A stretch of 64,000 nucleotides of DNA from CAVXJN01 sp963773585. GTDB lineage: Bacteria > Pseudomonadota > Gammaproteobacteria > JASBUN01. The position numbers and the translations under genes were made by a program. Under the pieces are notes generated by a model. That model worked only from the letters and a program-made list of their open reading frames with translations, ran no database searches and was not told the DNA's origin. The stretch lies in NCBI GenBank assembly GCA_963773585.1, contig CAVZBR010000006.1, positions 310,001 through 374,000 on the forward strand, written 5' to 3'. Numbering within the stretch: position 1 is the first letter of the stretch; each line of letters opens with the position of its first letter. Positions 8,427-17,298 of the stretch are shown one piece after another.

Positions 8427-11400
8427 ATGAGTCCCAGTCTGTCCGCCGCCGATCCGCACACCAACGCCGCCGTCCTCGCGTCCGCAGGTACCGGTAAGAC
8501 TTGGCTACTGGTCACACGCCTGGTCCGCCTGTTGCTGAGCGGCGCGCCCCCCGAAGGCATACTCGCGCTGACTTTCACGCGCAAAGCGGCCGCGGAAATG
8601 CTTGCCCGCCTCAATCAACGCCTCAAGGCTTACGCGGTGCTCGACGATGCAGCACTGACCGTTGAACTGGACAAGCTCGGTGCGACGGCCGACGCCGAAC
8701 AACTGCAGCGGGCGCGCGGTCTGTACGAACAACTGCTGTTCGCTGAAAGGCCACTGCGGGCCACCACGTTCCACGCCTTCTGCCAGGAAGTGCTACGTCG
8801 GTTTCCGCTGGAGGCGGACATTCCGCCGGATTTCGAGTTGCTGGAAAGCCCGACGCTACTGGCGCAACAGGCAACGGAAGCGCTGCTTACCGAAGCGACC
8901 CGGAAGCCCGACGACACAATCGCCTGCGCGCTGGAAATTTTGCTCGATCGATGCGGAGGTCTGTACAACACCCAGACCGCGCTGACCAGCTTTCTCCAAC
9001 ATCGCAGCGATTGGTGGGCGTTGAGCGAAGACCAACCCGACCCGGTGGCCGGCGCGCGATCGCGAATCGCCGAATTGCTCGAGGTGGATGCTGACACCGA
9101 CGCTTTGCACGAACTCAAACAACACATGGGCGGCGCGCTGCGCGAATGCATGGACTTGCTCGTTCAGCACGATACACGCGCCAATCGGGACGCGGCGGCC
9201 TGCGTCGAACGCTGGCTTGCCAGCGAAGACCAGCATGCGCTGGACTTCGCCGAACTGCGACGGGCCTTCTTTACCCAGCAAAACAGTCGCCGCAAGCGCA
9301 GCGCCAGCAACGCGCAACGCAAATCGTTGGGCGAACACGGAGAACAACGGCTCCTGGGACTCCACGACCGGCTTTGCGAATGCATCGAGCGCGCTGACGA
9401 TATCTTCGCGCGCGTCCACAATCTTGAAATGAACGGCGCCTGGTACGTTGCCGGCCAACGTCTGGTCGAGCACTTCCAACGCCTCAAACGCGAACAGCGA
9501 TTTCTGGACTTCACCGACCTCGAGTGGCTTACCTACCGTCTGCTCAACCGGGCCGACAACGCCCATTGGGTGCAATACAAGCTGGATCAACGCATCGACC
9601 ATCTTTTGATAGACGAGTTCCAGGATACCAACCCGACCCAATGGCAGCTCCTGGCTCCATTGTTGGAGGAATTGGCCGCCGGCGCGCAGGATCGTTTACG
9701 CAGTGTTTTCCTGGTGGGCGACGACAAACAATCTATTTACCGGTTTCGGCGCGCGGAACCGCAGCTATTGCAGAACGCAGCGCAATGGTTGCAGCAACGC
9801 ATGGATGCTCAGATCGACACCCTCGAGAAATCCTGGCGCTCCAGTCCCGCGGTGATTGCCTGCGTCAACGCCGTGTTCGAAGGACCATTGGCAGGCAAGA
9901 TGCCAAGCTATCGGCATCACGACACCCATCGCTCGGCGTTGTGGGGCGCAGTGGAAGTGCTGCCCCTGATCTACGACACTTCCGCCGAGTCACAAACGTT
10001 GCTCCCCGGGCTACGCAACCCGTTGCTGCAACAGCGACAAGTAGCGGAAGACCAACGCCATTATCGCGAAGGCCAACAGGTGGCGGCTCGCATCGCCGCG
10101 CTGATGAATCAGCAAACCCCGGTACACGTGGATGGCCGTACGCGGCCGCTTTCCTATAACGATGTCTTCATCCTGATGCGCAAACGCACCCATGCCGCTG
10201 CCATCGAGCGGGCCTTGCGGGAAGCCGGCATCCCCTATCTTGGCGCCGGCCGCGGCACATTGCTGGAGAGCCTGGAAGTCAGCGACATGGAGGCCCTGCT
10301 CACCATATTGACCATGCCTTATGACGACTTGGCACTGGCCCAAGTGCTGCGCGCGCCGCTGTTCTCGGTCAGCGACGAGGATCTGCTGCTCGTGGCCGAA
10401 CGTGCACACGAAGGCACTTGGCGCGCCGCGTTGGATGAACTGGCCACATGGGATTCCCAACGCCCGACGCTGCTCCGTGCTCAGCGCCTGCTCAGCGGGT
10501 GGGAAAACATCGCCGGTCGGGTGCCGGTACACGATCTGCTCGATCGCATCTACCACGAAGCGAACGTACCGGCCCGCTACGAGGCAGCCTACCCGGCCGC
10601 CCTGCGCCCGCGGGTGCGCGCCAACCTGGCACGCTTCATCAGTCTTGCACTGGAAGTGGACGGCGGCCGCTATCCCAGCCTGCCGAATTTCATCGCCAGG
10701 CTGCGGCAGTTGCGACGCAACGCCCTGGATGCGCCGGACGAACCGCCCGCGGAGAGCGGTGAAGCGCGGGTGCGGCTGCTTACGATACACGCCGCGAAGG
10801 GCCTTGAAGCGCCCGTTGTATTCGTGGTCGACTGCGCCGCCGGCGAATCGGCGCAACGCGCCAATCGAGCACTTGCGCATTGGCCCGCAGACCAGCGTCG
10901 ACCCAGCCAGTTTCTACTGACGACGCTCAGTCGTTGGCAGGACAAGGCCACCGGTTCGCTGCTGCAACAAGAGCAGGAAGCGGAGCGCCGCGAAGACCTC
11001 AATTTGCTGTACGTCGCCCTGACGCGTGCGCGCCAACATCTGTTCATCAGTGCAAGCGCACCGCGCAACGGCGCCGAGCTGGGGTGGTATGGGCATGTGC
11101 ACGACGGCCTGGCAGCGCTAGTGGAAGCGGACAGCGAAGGCGTGTTGGCGTTGGCCATGGGGGAGGCACCGCCAGTCGATCCACCACTCCCAAGCGCACC
11201 GTCCCAGGAACTGCCCGCCGATGTACGTCTCAGCCAGGAGATCGGCCCATCGCGGGTCACGAACATGATCCGGCCGAGCAATGTCGAGACCGAAGACGGG
11301 ACCCTGGATCGCGGCCGAGAGGACGGTCGCCCCCGGGGCATCGTCTTGCACAAATTGTTGGAACTGTTGACGGTCGGCATCGACGAGTCCACGGCGTGTC

Positions 11401-11810
11401 ACCGTGCCGCCGCCGAGGTTGGCCTGCCGGCTGATGCGGAGAATATCGCCCAGTGGCTGGCGGAAGCGAAGGCGCTGCTGGACGAGCCGGCGCTGACGCA
11501 TCTGTTCGCCCCGCGCTGTTACGAGCAAGCCTTCAACGAAGTTCCGTTGCAGTTCAACCTTGATGACCGGCCGGTCAGCGGCATCATCGACCGCCTGGTG
11601 GTCACGGAAAGCGAAGTGCTGATCGTCGACTACAAAACCCACCGCCTGCATGAAGCGCGCGACGTCGAGCTCCTCGCAGCCACCTTCGCTCCGCAACTTC
11701 GCCTCTACGTCGAAGGCGTGGGGCGGCTATGGCCGCGCCACCAAGTCCGGGCATTCTTACTTTTCACCCACACGCGTCGGTTGCACGAACTCCAACAGCC
11801 CGGGACTTGA
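8427..11810 (+). CDS. addA: AddA-type UvrD/RecB-like helicase-nuclease
   Basis: ATP-driven 3'-5' helicase with a C-terminal RecB-type nuclease, probably the AddA partner of the preceding gene in double-strand-break end processing. It has 1127 residues. Superfamily 1 motifs are clear: Walker A ASAGTGKTW, motif Ia LTFTRKAAAEM, motif II LLIDEFQDTNP, motif III VGDDKQSIYRFR, motif V LTIHAAKGLE and motif VI LYVALTRARQ. The nuclease motif VLIVDYKTH lies near the C-terminus (nt about 11621). Length and domain order fit AddA. RecB is excluded as a simple alternative by the lack of recC/recD nearby and by the AddB-like neighbour. The gene probably has its own promoter, given the terminator and gap upstream. 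Confidence 0.87.
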   Translation: MSPSLSAADPHTNAAVLASAGTGKTWLLVTRLVRLLLSGAPPEGILALTFTRKAAAEMLARLNQRLKAYAVLDDAALTVELDKLGATADAEQLQRARGLYEQLLFAERPLRATTFHAFCQEVLRRFPLEADIPPDFELLESPTLLAQQATEALLTEATRKPDDTIACALEILLDRCGGLYNTQTALTSFLQHRSDWWALSEDQPDPVAGARSRIAELLEVDADTDALHELKQHMGGALRECMDLLVQHDTRANRDAAACVERWLASEDQHALDFAELRRAFFTQQNSRRKRSASNAQRKSLGEHGEQRLLGLHDRLCECIERADDIFARVHNLEMNGAWYVAGQRLVEHFQRLKREQRFLDFTDLEWLTYRLLNRADNAHWVQYKLDQRIDHLLIDEFQDTNPTQWQLLAPLLEELAAGAQDRLRSVFLVGDDKQSIYRFRRAEPQLLQNAAQWLQQRMDAQIDTLEKSWRSSPAVIACVNAVFEGPLAGKMPSYRHHDTHRSALWGAVEVLPLIYDTSAESQTLLPGLRNPLLQQRQVAEDQRHYREGQQVAARIAALMNQQTPVHVDGRTRPLSYNDVFILMRKRTHAAAIERALREAGIPYLGAGRGTLLESLEVSDMEALLTILTMPYDDLALAQVLRAPLFSVSDEDLLLVAERAHEGTWRAALDELATWDSQRPTLLRAQRLLSGWENIAGRVPVHDLLDRIYHEANVPARYEAAYPAALRPRVRANLARFISLALEVDGGRYPSLPNFIARLRQLRRNALDAPDEPPAESGEARVRLLTIHAAKGLEAPVVFVVDCAAGESAQRANRALAHWPADQRRPSQFLLTTLSRWQDKATGSLLQQEQEAERREDLNLLYVALTRARQHLFISASAPRNGAELGWYGHVHDGLAALVEADSEGVLALAMGEAPPVDPPLPSAPSQELPADVRLSQEIGPSRVTNMIRPSNVETEDGTLDRGREDGRPRGIVLHKLLELLTVGIDESTACHRAAAEVGLPADAENIAQWLAEAKALLDEPALTHLFAPRCYEQAFNEVPLQFNLDDRPVSGIIDRLVVTESEVLIVDYKTHRLHEARDVELLAATFAPQLRLYVEGVGRLWPRHQVRAFLLFTHTRRLHELQQPGT

Positions 11811-11899
11811 ATCCCGCCCCGAGGACCCCTATCCATATCCAATTACGTTGAGTCGATAACGGCGGCAGCGCCCGCCCGTTTACCGAGCAGGAATCGATC

Positions 11900-12763
11900 A
11901 TGAACCCATCGAACTATATATCGGACGCGACTGCGGCCAACTTCGACACGGTCGTCGTCGAACAATCTCACCACGCGCCGGTACTGGTGGATTTCTGGGC
12001 CGATTGGTGCGGCCCCTGCAAGTCCCTCGCGCCGCTGCTGGACAAATTGGCGGAGCAATATCAAGGCAAGTTTCTGGTCGCCAAGGTGGACACCGAACGC
12101 GAACAACAACTTGCCGCCGAACACGGCATTCGCAGTATCCCGACGCTGAAAATGTACAAGGACGGACGGGTCGTGGAGGAAACGCAAGGCGTCTTGCCCG
12201 AAACAAGTTTGCGTCAACTCATAGAACGGCACATCGTGCGTGAGTCGGACTTGCTGCGTAAGCAGGCAATGGAACTCTACGCCACCGGCGATGCCGACGG
12301 CGCACTCGCGGTGTTGGACAAAGCCGCGGAGCTTGACCCCGACAACTACGACATCAAGATCGACCAAATGCGCGTCTACGTCGGCGAGCAGCGTCTGCAG
12401 GAAGCGCGTGCACTGGCACAAACCCTGCCGCTGAACGTCAGCGAGCGCGGCGATACAAGCGCCCTGCTGAGCGAGTTGGAATTTGCCGAAGCCGTCGCCG
12501 CCGCACCCCCGTTGGCGGATCTGGAGCGGCGCGTGCAGGAATCCCCCGACGACAGCGAGGCGCGCTACCGTCTCGGCGCGCGCCTGGTACTGCAACAACA
12601 GTACGAATCCGCGCTGGAGCATTTTCTGCACCTGCTGCAGCGTGACCGCAGCTACGGCGATGGCGCCGGACGCCGCGGCATGATCGCGGTATTCAATCTG
12701 TTGGGCGGCGAAGGCGATTTGGTGAGTCACTATCGGAGACGCATGTTCAACGCCCTACATTGA
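11900..12763 (+). CDS. Thioredoxin-TPR protein (CnoX/YbbN-like)
   Basis: 287 residues: an N-terminal thioredoxin fold (about 1-115) followed by tetratricopeptide-like helices (about 120-285). This is the architecture of the chaperedoxin CnoX/YbbN, which protects proteins from oxidation and hands them to chaperones (family knowledge). The active site is WCGPC, a complete dithiol motif, unlike the SxxC site of E. coli CnoX, so it may also reduce disulfides. The cis-Pro loop RSIPTLKMY is present. There is no signal peptide, so it is cytoplasmic. It lies 89 bp after addA on the same strand; no functional link is evident. Confidence 0.88.
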   Translation: MNPSNYISDATAANFDTVVVEQSHHAPVLVDFWADWCGPCKSLAPLLDKLAEQYQGKFLVAKVDTEREQQLAAEHGIRSIPTLKMYKDGRVVEETQGVLPETSLRQLIERHIVRESDLLRKQAMELYATGDADGALAVLDKAAELDPDNYDIKIDQMRVYVGEQRLQEARALAQTLPLNVSERGDTSALLSELEFAEAVAAAPPLADLERRVQESPDDSEARYRLGARLVLQQQYESALEHFLHLLQRDRSYGDGAGRRGMIAVFNLLGGEGDLVSHYRRRMFNALH

Positions 12764-12897
12764 CGGCTCGGAAGTTCATATCTCTTTGATAACCTGAGTA
12801 TTTACCTTCGCTCGCTTCAGGTTTCACTTTGCTCGGCCGACAACCTGCTGAGCAGCGGCTCCAGAACCGCGAGAGTAGAACAGCAAGGGTGTGACCG

Positions 12898-14013
12898 ATG
12901 ACCGAGGGCGTACGCGTCAAGGACGGTGAGATTTTCGTGGGGAAAGCATTGGCGTGGTCGACCTACGATCGTAACGGCCGCCTGCTGCTGCAACGCGGGG
13001 AAACCATCGCCAGCCGCCGCCAGCTCGAGATTCTCCTCAGGCGCGGTTTGTACCGCCATGACAACGATCATGCTCGGGACGATCCGTCGCAAAGCGAAGC
13101 GCCGGTTAGTCCGTTCGAATTGCTGGGAGACCTCCGGCAGCGGATCGCCGCACTCACTGGAGCGATCGTGCGCGCCCAACCGGAATCCAGAGACCGTGCC
13201 GACCGTCTGATCAACGATCTGCAAAGCTTGTGCGATCGCGCGCCCGACGCCGCGCTCGGCAGCATCCACTTATTCAAGGACGCGCACTACAGCGTCTGCC
13301 ATCCGCTGCACAGCGCCATCCTCTGCGAACTGATCGGAAAGCGCATTAGTTTCGACGACGCACGCCGCAAGTCAGTCATCGGCGCCGCCCTCACGCAGAA
13401 CGTCGCCATGTCGGAATTACAGGACCGCCTGCGCCGCCAACGCGAAACCGTGACTGCCACCCAGCGGACCGCGATCAACGCCCATCCCGAGGGTTCTGTC
13501 GACATGCTACGCAGGGCCGGCATCGATGATTCGGTCTGGCTGGCAGCAGTGGCCCAGCACCACGAACGAATGGACGGCAGCGGGTATCCGCAACAACTGT
13601 CGGGCGAGGCAATCGCGTACGAGGCGCGACTGTTGGCGGTTACCGACCGTTATACCGCCATGGTCTCCGAACGTGAGTATCGGACTGCGTTTCCTGCCAA
13701 AACAGCGCTTCGGCATTTTTTCGATGCCAACCAGCAGCAATTCGACGCCCAATTCGGCGTCATGCTCATCAAGGAACTTGGCATCTATCCTCCCGGCTCC
13801 TGGGTACGTCTTGCCAACGGCGAAATCGGCATCGTCCTCAAACGCACCGCCAATGCCACGCAACCCAAAGTCGCGACATTGGTCGGCGCCAATGGCAGCG
13901 CCTATGTGCGCCCCATGCGCAGAGAAACCGATAGCGAAAAATTCCGGATTTGCGACGTCATACCTGCGCGCACGCTGGCGTTCAATCTGAGTACGCTCTG
14001 GGGTTATCAGTAG
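12898..14013 (+). CDS. HD-GYP-family protein with missing HD dyad
   Basis: 371 residues related to HD-GYP c-di-GMP phosphodiesterases. The GYP side is well kept: QHHERMDGSGYP with histidines 221-222, the upstream INAHPEGS histidine, and the VTDRYTAM aspartate motif. However, the canonical LLHDIGK segment reads ALTQNVAM: Thr166-Gln167 replace the metal-binding His-Asp, and the following Lys is absent. Hydrolysis is therefore doubtful, and the protein may be a c-di-GMP sensor or scaffold. An N-terminal segment of about 60 residues and a C-terminal beta-rich tail (after about 300) flank the domain. It is monocistronic, with a short hairpin terminator after it. Confidence 0.82.
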   Translation: MTEGVRVKDGEIFVGKALAWSTYDRNGRLLLQRGETIASRRQLEILLRRGLYRHDNDHARDDPSQSEAPVSPFELLGDLRQRIAALTGAIVRAQPESRDRADRLINDLQSLCDRAPDAALGSIHLFKDAHYSVCHPLHSAILCELIGKRISFDDARRKSVIGAALTQNVAMSELQDRLRRQRETVTATQRTAINAHPEGSVDMLRRAGIDDSVWLAAVAQHHERMDGSGYPQQLSGEAIAYEARLLAVTDRYTAMVSEREYRTAFPAKTALRHFFDANQQQFDAQFGVMLIKELGIYPPGSWVRLANGEIGIVLKRTANATQPKVATLVGANGSAYVRPMRRETDSEKFRICDVIPARTLAFNLSTLWGYQ

Positions 14014-14018
14014 CCGCC

Positions 14019-14038
14019 ACGCCCGTTCGGGGCGTTTT
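14019..14038 (+). terminator. Short hairpin terminator between HD-GYP gene and xerD
   Basis: ACGCCC (14019-14024) and GGGCGT (14030-14035) form a short stem around GTTCG, followed by TTTT. It begins six bases after the stop of the plus-strand gene and lies between two convergent genes. Confidence 0.5.
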
Positions 14039-14054
14039 GGAGAATTGCCGCCGC

Positions 14055-14984
14055 TCAGCCCCGTGGATGATGTAGCAGATGCAAGTCCTTGAGCCGCTCG
14101 CGCGCGACGTGGATGTAGATCTGGGTGGTCGACAAATCGCTATGGCCGAGCAACAGCTGCACCACACGCAGATCGGCTCCGTGATTGAGTAGATGGGTGG
14201 CGAAAGCGTGCCGCAGCGTATGGGGCGAGAGCGCTTTCATTATACCGACGTTGCGGGCATAACGTTTGATCAGATGCCAGAACGTTTGCCGCGTCATCGA
14301 TTCGCTGCGCCGGGTCGGAAACAGAAATTCGCTGCCGCGCGCCGGCGCAAATTGATCCCGGCCCTGCTGAATGAAGCGCTCCAGCCAAGTGCCCGCCTCG
14401 TCGCCCATCGGCACCAGCCGTTCCTTGTTACCCTTGCCGATCACCCGCACCACGCCCTGGCGCAGGTTGATTTGGCCCACCCGCAAGCTCACCAGTTCCG
14501 ATACCCGCAATCCGGATGCATACAGCAGCTCCAGCATGGCGCGATCCCGCAGACCCTCACCGGTTTCCAGATCCGGGGCCGCGAGCAAGGCTTCAACTTC
14601 AGCTTCGGTGAGAGACTTCGGCAAGGGTCGGCCCAGCTTGGGCGCGTCGATCCTGGCGCTGGGATCCCGATCCATCGCCCCTTCACGCACCAGAAAACGA
14701 TAGAAGCGCCGCAGGCTCGACAGCAGACGCGCACTGCTGCGCGCTTTGGCCCCTGCCTGTGCGCGTGCTGCAAGATAACCCAGTAGATGTTCGCGCTGCG
14801 CCTGCCGCAACGACAACCCGGTTCCCTGCGACAACCACTCCGAGAATCCGTAGAGATCAGTGCGGTAAGCGCTGAGCGTATTGGCGCTCAAACCGTGTTC
14901 GAGCCATAAGGCATCGGTGAATCCCTCGACCAGTGCTTCGTCTTGCGCCGGTACACTGCCGGCGGTTCGGCGCCGGTGTGGCAT
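14055..14984 (-). CDS. xerD: Tyrosine recombinase XerD
   Basis: Site-specific recombinase acting with XerC at dif to resolve chromosome dimers. The product is 309 residues from the ATG at 14984, which has GGAGG about 10 bases upstream; a GTG at 15002 is an alternative. The N-terminal SAM-like DNA-binding half (SANTLSAYRTDL) precedes the catalytic half. That half carries the Arg of ASGLRVSELV, the HxxR box in SPHTLRHAF, the second His in LLGHSDLSTT and the Tyr in IYIHV. The full length and complete RKHRHY-type residues argue for housekeeping XerD rather than an integrase. It lies 24 bases downstream of the slipin gene, so it probably shares that transcript. Confidence 0.88.
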   Translation of the reverse strand: MPHRRRTAGSVPAQDEALVEGFTDALWLEHGLSANTLSAYRTDLYGFSEWLSQGTGLSLRQAQREHLLGYLAARAQAGAKARSSARLLSSLRRFYRFLVREGAMDRDPSARIDAPKLGRPLPKSLTEAEVEALLAAPDLETGEGLRDRAMLELLYASGLRVSELVSLRVGQINLRQGVVRVIGKGNKERLVPMGDEAGTWLERFIQQGRDQFAPARGSEFLFPTRRSESMTRQTFWHLIKRYARNVGIMKALSPHTLRHAFATHLLNHGADLRVVQLLLGHSDLSTTQIYIHVARERLKDLHLLHHPRG

Positions 14985-15008
14985 GGCGGTGGGGCCTCCC
15001 ACAGCCGG

Positions 15009-15776
15009 TCAAGCCTTACCTTCATCGGGCCGGTGCGAATTCAGCCAGGGGCGCAAGATTTCCATGGGCAGGGGAAAAACAATCGTGGAATTCTTTTCAC
15101 CGGCGATTGTGCCCAAGGTCTGCAGATAGCGCAAAGTGATTGCATTGGGATTGCCCGCGAGCACTTTCGCGGCCTGGAACAACTTCTCTGAAGCCTGAAG
15201 CTCCCCCTCTGCATGAATGACCTTGGCTCGCCGTTCGCGCTCGGCCTCAGCCTGTCGGGCAATGGCGCGGATCATACTCTCGTCGAGGTCGACGTGTTTT
15301 ATTTCAACATTCGCCACCTTGATGCCCCAAGCGTCGGTTTGTTCGTCGAGAATCGCTTGTATATCGGCATTCAACTTATCTCTCTCGGCGAGCATCTCGT
15401 CCAGTTCATGTTTTCCCAACACGGACCGCAAAGTGGTCTGCGCCAACTGGCTGGTGGCGACATAATAGTTCTCGACGTTGATGATCGCCTTTTGAGGATC
15501 GATCACGCGAAAGTACACGACGGCGTTGACCTTGACCGAAACGTTATCCTGGGAGATTACATCCTGGCTGGGCACATCCATTACGATCACCCGTAGATCC
15601 ACCTTTACGATCTGCTGAATCACCGGGATCACCAGAATCAGTCCAGGACCCTTCACTTTCCAGAACCGTCCCAGCATGAATACAGTCCCGCGCTCGTATT
15701 CGCGCAGGATGCGCAGCGACGAGGCGATCAATACCAGAATCACTGCCAAAGCCACATAGATGGTATACGCCGTCAT
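15009..15776 (-). CDS. Slipin (SPFH/band 7 membrane protein)
   Basis: 255-residue stomatin-like protein. A single N-terminal membrane segment (about residues 4-20) is followed by the SPFH domain (about 25-190) and an alanine/glutamate-rich helical region (RQAEAERERRAKVIHAEGE) that mediates oligomerisation in this family. Slipins form inner-membrane assemblies and are cleaved by their partner NfeD protease in archaeal homologues. Here the start overlaps the nfeD stop by 4 bp, the classic nfeD-slipin pair. The order nfeD-slipin-xerD on one strand suggests a single transcript. Confidence 0.9.
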   Translation of the reverse strand: MTAYTIYVALAVILVLIASSLRILREYERGTVFMLGRFWKVKGPGLILVIPVIQQIVKVDLRVIVMDVPSQDVISQDNVSVKVNAVVYFRVIDPQKAIINVENYYVATSQLAQTTLRSVLGKHELDEMLAERDKLNADIQAILDEQTDAWGIKVANVEIKHVDLDESMIRAIARQAEAERERRAKVIHAEGELQASEKLFQAAKVLAGNPNAITLRYLQTLGTIAGEKNSTIVFPLPMEILRPWLNSHRPDEGKA

Positions 15777-17164
15777 ATCAGGTCTCCTTCGCCCACGGGC
15801 TCGACCAGCAAGATCAAGCCATCCAGCGCGGTGATCCTCACCTTCTGCCCGCGCGCCAAAGGCGCAGTGGAACGCGCCTGCCAGACTTCACCCTGGGCGC
15901 GAACGTGGCCGCTGCCGCTGAAATCCTCCGTTGCCACCGCGGTATCGCCGATCAATGCTTCCCTGCCGCTCACCACCGGGCGCCGAAGCGATCGCGCCAC
16001 CAGGGTCGCGAGGCCGATGAATACTGCAGCGCTTACCAGCGCGATTGCAAAAATCAACGGGCGCGAAATCGCGTAAAACTCCGAATCCGTGTCCATGAGG
16101 ACGATTGAACCGAACACGAACGCAATGACGCCGCCGATGCCTAGCGCGCCAAAGCTCGGTACGAACGCTTCACTGACCATAAAGGCAATGCCGAGGATGA
16201 TCAACGCCAGCCCGGCGTAATTAACCGGCAATACATGCAGCGCATAAAGCGCTAACACCAACGCGATGGCGCCGGCGACGCCGGGCAGCACGAATCCCGG
16301 GTTGGCGAATTCGAAGAACAATCCGTAGATACCGACCAACATCAACACATAAGCAACATTGGGATTGGTGATCACCGCCAGCAAACGGCTACGCCAGTCC
16401 GGTTCCCGGCGTTGCATTTGCAATCCGTTGGTAGCCAACTTCAGCTCGTGACCGGCGACATTCACCATTCGACCATCTGCTTGCCGCAATAGATCATCGA
16501 TATCTGCGGCGACGAAGTCGATCACGTGTTGCTCCGCGGCCGCCTTCGCGGAAAGACTCTCGGCCTGACGCACCGCGCGCTCAGCCCATTCCGCATTACG
16601 GCCGCGCATCTCGGCCAGGCTGCGGATGTAAGCGACCGCATCGTTCACCATTTTGTGGGCCATCGCGTCGCCACCTCCGGATGCGGACCCGGGCTTCTTT
16701 TCGGACTCATCGCCTTTGGGAGATTGCAGTTCCGGCGATCCACCGCCGCCCATCAGCTGAACCGGTGTCGCCGCGCCGACATTGGTGCCGGGCGCCATGG
16801 CAGCGACGTGCGACGCATAGAGAATATAAGTGCCTGCGCTGGCGGCCCGAGCGCCGCCCGGAGCGACATAGCCCAACACCGGCACGGGGGAATCGATGAT
16901 GGCGCGGATGATCTGGCGCATCGAGGTATCGAGGCCTCCGGGGGTGTCCATCTGCAGCACCACCGCCCGTGCCCCAAGCTCGCGCGCATGCTGCAATCCA
17001 CGGCGAACATAGTCGCTGGTCGCCGGTCCGATCGGACCATCGATGACCAGCAGCACCGCGGTTGGCGTATGCGCGGCGGTTTCGGTCTGTTCGGCGGCCC
17101 GCGGCACCTGCAAGAGCAGCATGCCGACCAGCAGCAGCAAGCCGAAGGCGAGTGGCCGACTCAT
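15773..17164 (-). CDS. NfeD-type membrane serine protease (long form)
   Basis: 463-residue long-form NfeD with four parts. A signal or anchor segment (about 3-20) comes first, then a ClpP/SppA-like protease domain (about 35-220) with the serine in AASAGTYIL and a candidate Lys in MAHKMVND. A block of four to five membrane helices (about 250-375) and a C-terminal OB-fold NfeD domain follow. The long form with protease domain is known to cleave slipin C-termini. A Gly/Ser/Lys-rich insertion (about 140-165) interrupts the protease domain. The ATG at 17164 gives a proper signal sequence. It overlaps the slipin gene by 4 bp. Confidence 0.88.
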   Translation of the reverse strand: MSRPLAFGLLLLVGMLLLQVPRAAEQTETAAHTPTAVLLVIDGPIGPATSDYVRRGLQHARELGARAVVLQMDTPGGLDTSMRQIIRAIIDSPVPVLGYVAPGGARAASAGTYILYASHVAAMAPGTNVGAATPVQLMGGGGSPELQSPKGDESEKKPGSASGGGDAMAHKMVNDAVAYIRSLAEMRGRNAEWAERAVRQAESLSAKAAAEQHVIDFVAADIDDLLRQADGRMVNVAGHELKLATNGLQMQRREPDWRSRLLAVITNPNVAYVLMLVGIYGLFFEFANPGFVLPGVAGAIALVLALYALHVLPVNYAGLALIILGIAFMVSEAFVPSFGALGIGGVIAFVFGSIVLMDTDSEFYAISRPLIFAIALVSAAVFIGLATLVARSLRRPVVSGREALIGDTAVATEDFSGSGHVRAQGEVWQARSTAPLARGQKVRITALDGLILLVEPVGEGDLI

Positions 17165-17298
17165 GGATTACCTCTAGCCGAGCGAAGGCGCGTAAACACG
17201 CATCAAGCATAGCGTGAAAGCGTTGTCCAGCCCAGCCGGTATGAAGTGGGTGCTTTAGCGACTATCATCGACGGACCAAACGGGCTTTCGTCATCAGC

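Noticed and set aside
7996..8430. An open frame of about 144 codons spanning the addB-addA gap.
   Set aside because: It starts inside addB, has no ribosome-binding site and no recognisable domain, and it contains the terminator hairpin.
14055..14984. xerD considered as an integrase marking a mobile element.
   Set aside because: It is a full-length XerD, lies in an nfeD-slipin group, and no attachment repeats, cargo genes or composition shift are seen around it.
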